64,000 nucleotides of DNA from the NCBI RefSeq assembly GCF_001645385.1, contig NZ_LVHI01000032.1:62001-126000 (forward strand), written 5' to 3'. Source of the stretch: Rhodococcoides kyotonense. GTDB taxonomy: Bacteria; Actinomycetota; Actinomycetes; Mycobacteriales; Mycobacteriaceae. Shown here piece by piece: positions 63,690 through 64,000 of the stretch. Positions within the stretch are counted from its first letter, which is position 1; the number at the start of each line of letters is the position of its first letter. The notes under the pieces are model-generated. The model saw nothing but the letters and a program-made list of their open reading frames with translations, did not search any database and was not told where the DNA came from. The translations under genes and the position numbers were made by a program.

Positions 63690-64000
63690 ACGCGATTCAG
63701 GCCGGGGGCGCCATCGAAACGGTGGTTCTCGCAACCGATCCCGTCCGCGTCCTCCGTTTCGGGGCGACGACGCACAATGCGCACCGCATTCACTACGACG
63801 CGGTCCACGCCGCCTCGGACGGCTTGGAGAGGCCGGTCGTGATGGCCCAGTTGCAGGGGACGTTGTTCCATCGTGCCGCTGCTCGGGCGGCCGGGCAGGG
63901 CGGTACGGTGACCGCACTGTCGTGGCAGAACCGCGCTCCCGCATACGTCGGTGAGACCCTCACGGTGTCGGGTCGGGTGATCGACGTGCAGGACGGTGTC
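63686..64000 (+). CDS. MaoC-like hydratase, catalytic half (3' end outside window)
   Basis: The first 105 codons from ATG 63686. LRFGATTHNAHRIHYDAVHA is the active-site segment of HTD2-type hydratases (the N and H of T-x-N-x-H-R-I-H-Y-D). VVMAQLQGTLFHRAA and TLSWQNRAPAYVGETLTVSG follow the family pattern. It probably hydrates an enoyl-type CoA ester together with the preceding gene product. Substrate unknown. Runs off the window. Confidence 0.75.
   Translation, partial: MNAIQAGGAIETVVLATDPVRVLRFGATTHNAHRIHYDAVHAASDGLERPVVMAQLQGTLFHRAAARAAGQGGTVTALSWQNRAPAYVGETLTVSGRVIDVQDGV

Overview
The window is high-GC chromosomal DNA from a mycolic-acid actinomycete, most likely Rhodococcus or a close relative. 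The evidence is gene order plus protein type. The left 21.5 kb reproduces the core region beside oriC known from Mycobacterium tuberculosis (Rv0006 to Rv0020c): the 3' end of gyrA, a DUF3566 membrane protein, tRNA-Ile, tRNA-Ala, cwsA, ppiA, a PH-domain protein, crgA, a DUF881 protein, a trpG/pabA amidotransferase, then the reverse-strand cluster fhaA-fhaB-pstP-rodA-pbpA-pknA-pknB and a tRNA-Leu. Extra genes sit inside this core: a diguanylate cyclase, a DUF1023-type hydrolase, a rhomboid protease, and an XRE regulator divergent from a methionine aminopeptidase. The kinase cluster is one operon whose genes mostly overlap by ATGA. It links Ser/Thr phosphorylation to cell elongation, division and peptidoglycan synthesis.

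21.5-43 kb: gltBD (glutamate synthase) behind a long leader; a secreted cutinase-family protein; an EmrB/QacA-type exporter; a heptad-repeat (YhgE-like) membrane protein; a histidine phosphatase; a LysR regulator divergent from an MFS transporter; small membrane proteins; a PPOX flavoprotein; a FabH-like ketoacyl synthase; an alpha/beta hydrolase whose start lies on a near-match to the ParB parS site; lysX (lysyl-phosphatidylglycerol synthase fused to lysyl-tRNA synthetase); and an acyl desaturase.

43-53.5 kb: an accessory-looking stretch with dispersed palindromic repeats, an AbiEi/nuclease-like gene, a broken GNAT acetyltransferase, a second PPOX protein, an EAL phosphodiesterase, and a LacI regulator with its operator and MFS target. 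At 50.25-50.6 kb two RNA switches stand back to back. On the minus strand is a trp attenuator (15-residue leader peptide with three consecutive Trp codons, antiterminator and terminator) before a fused anthranilate synthase. On the plus strand is a cobalamin riboswitch before a three-gene corrinoid-type ABC transporter.

53.5-64 kb: a PLDc_N membrane protein, a methyltransferase, lysine 6-aminotransferase divergent from an ALDH7-like dehydrogenase (lysine to 2-aminoadipate), a TetR regulator with two operators divergent from a RibD/DHFR-like reductase, a protein of unknown function, two alpha/beta hydrolases flanking a Bcr/CflA exporter, and the start of a split MaoC-type hydratase pair.

Three structural themes recur. 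A 28-bp repeat sits between convergent genes at three loci. A palindromic element of about 45 bp occurs four times and in one case supplies the stop codons of two convergent genes. Long hairpins without U-tracts are folded around stop codons. DnaA-box-like sequences are scattered through the left half, which fits proximity to oriC.
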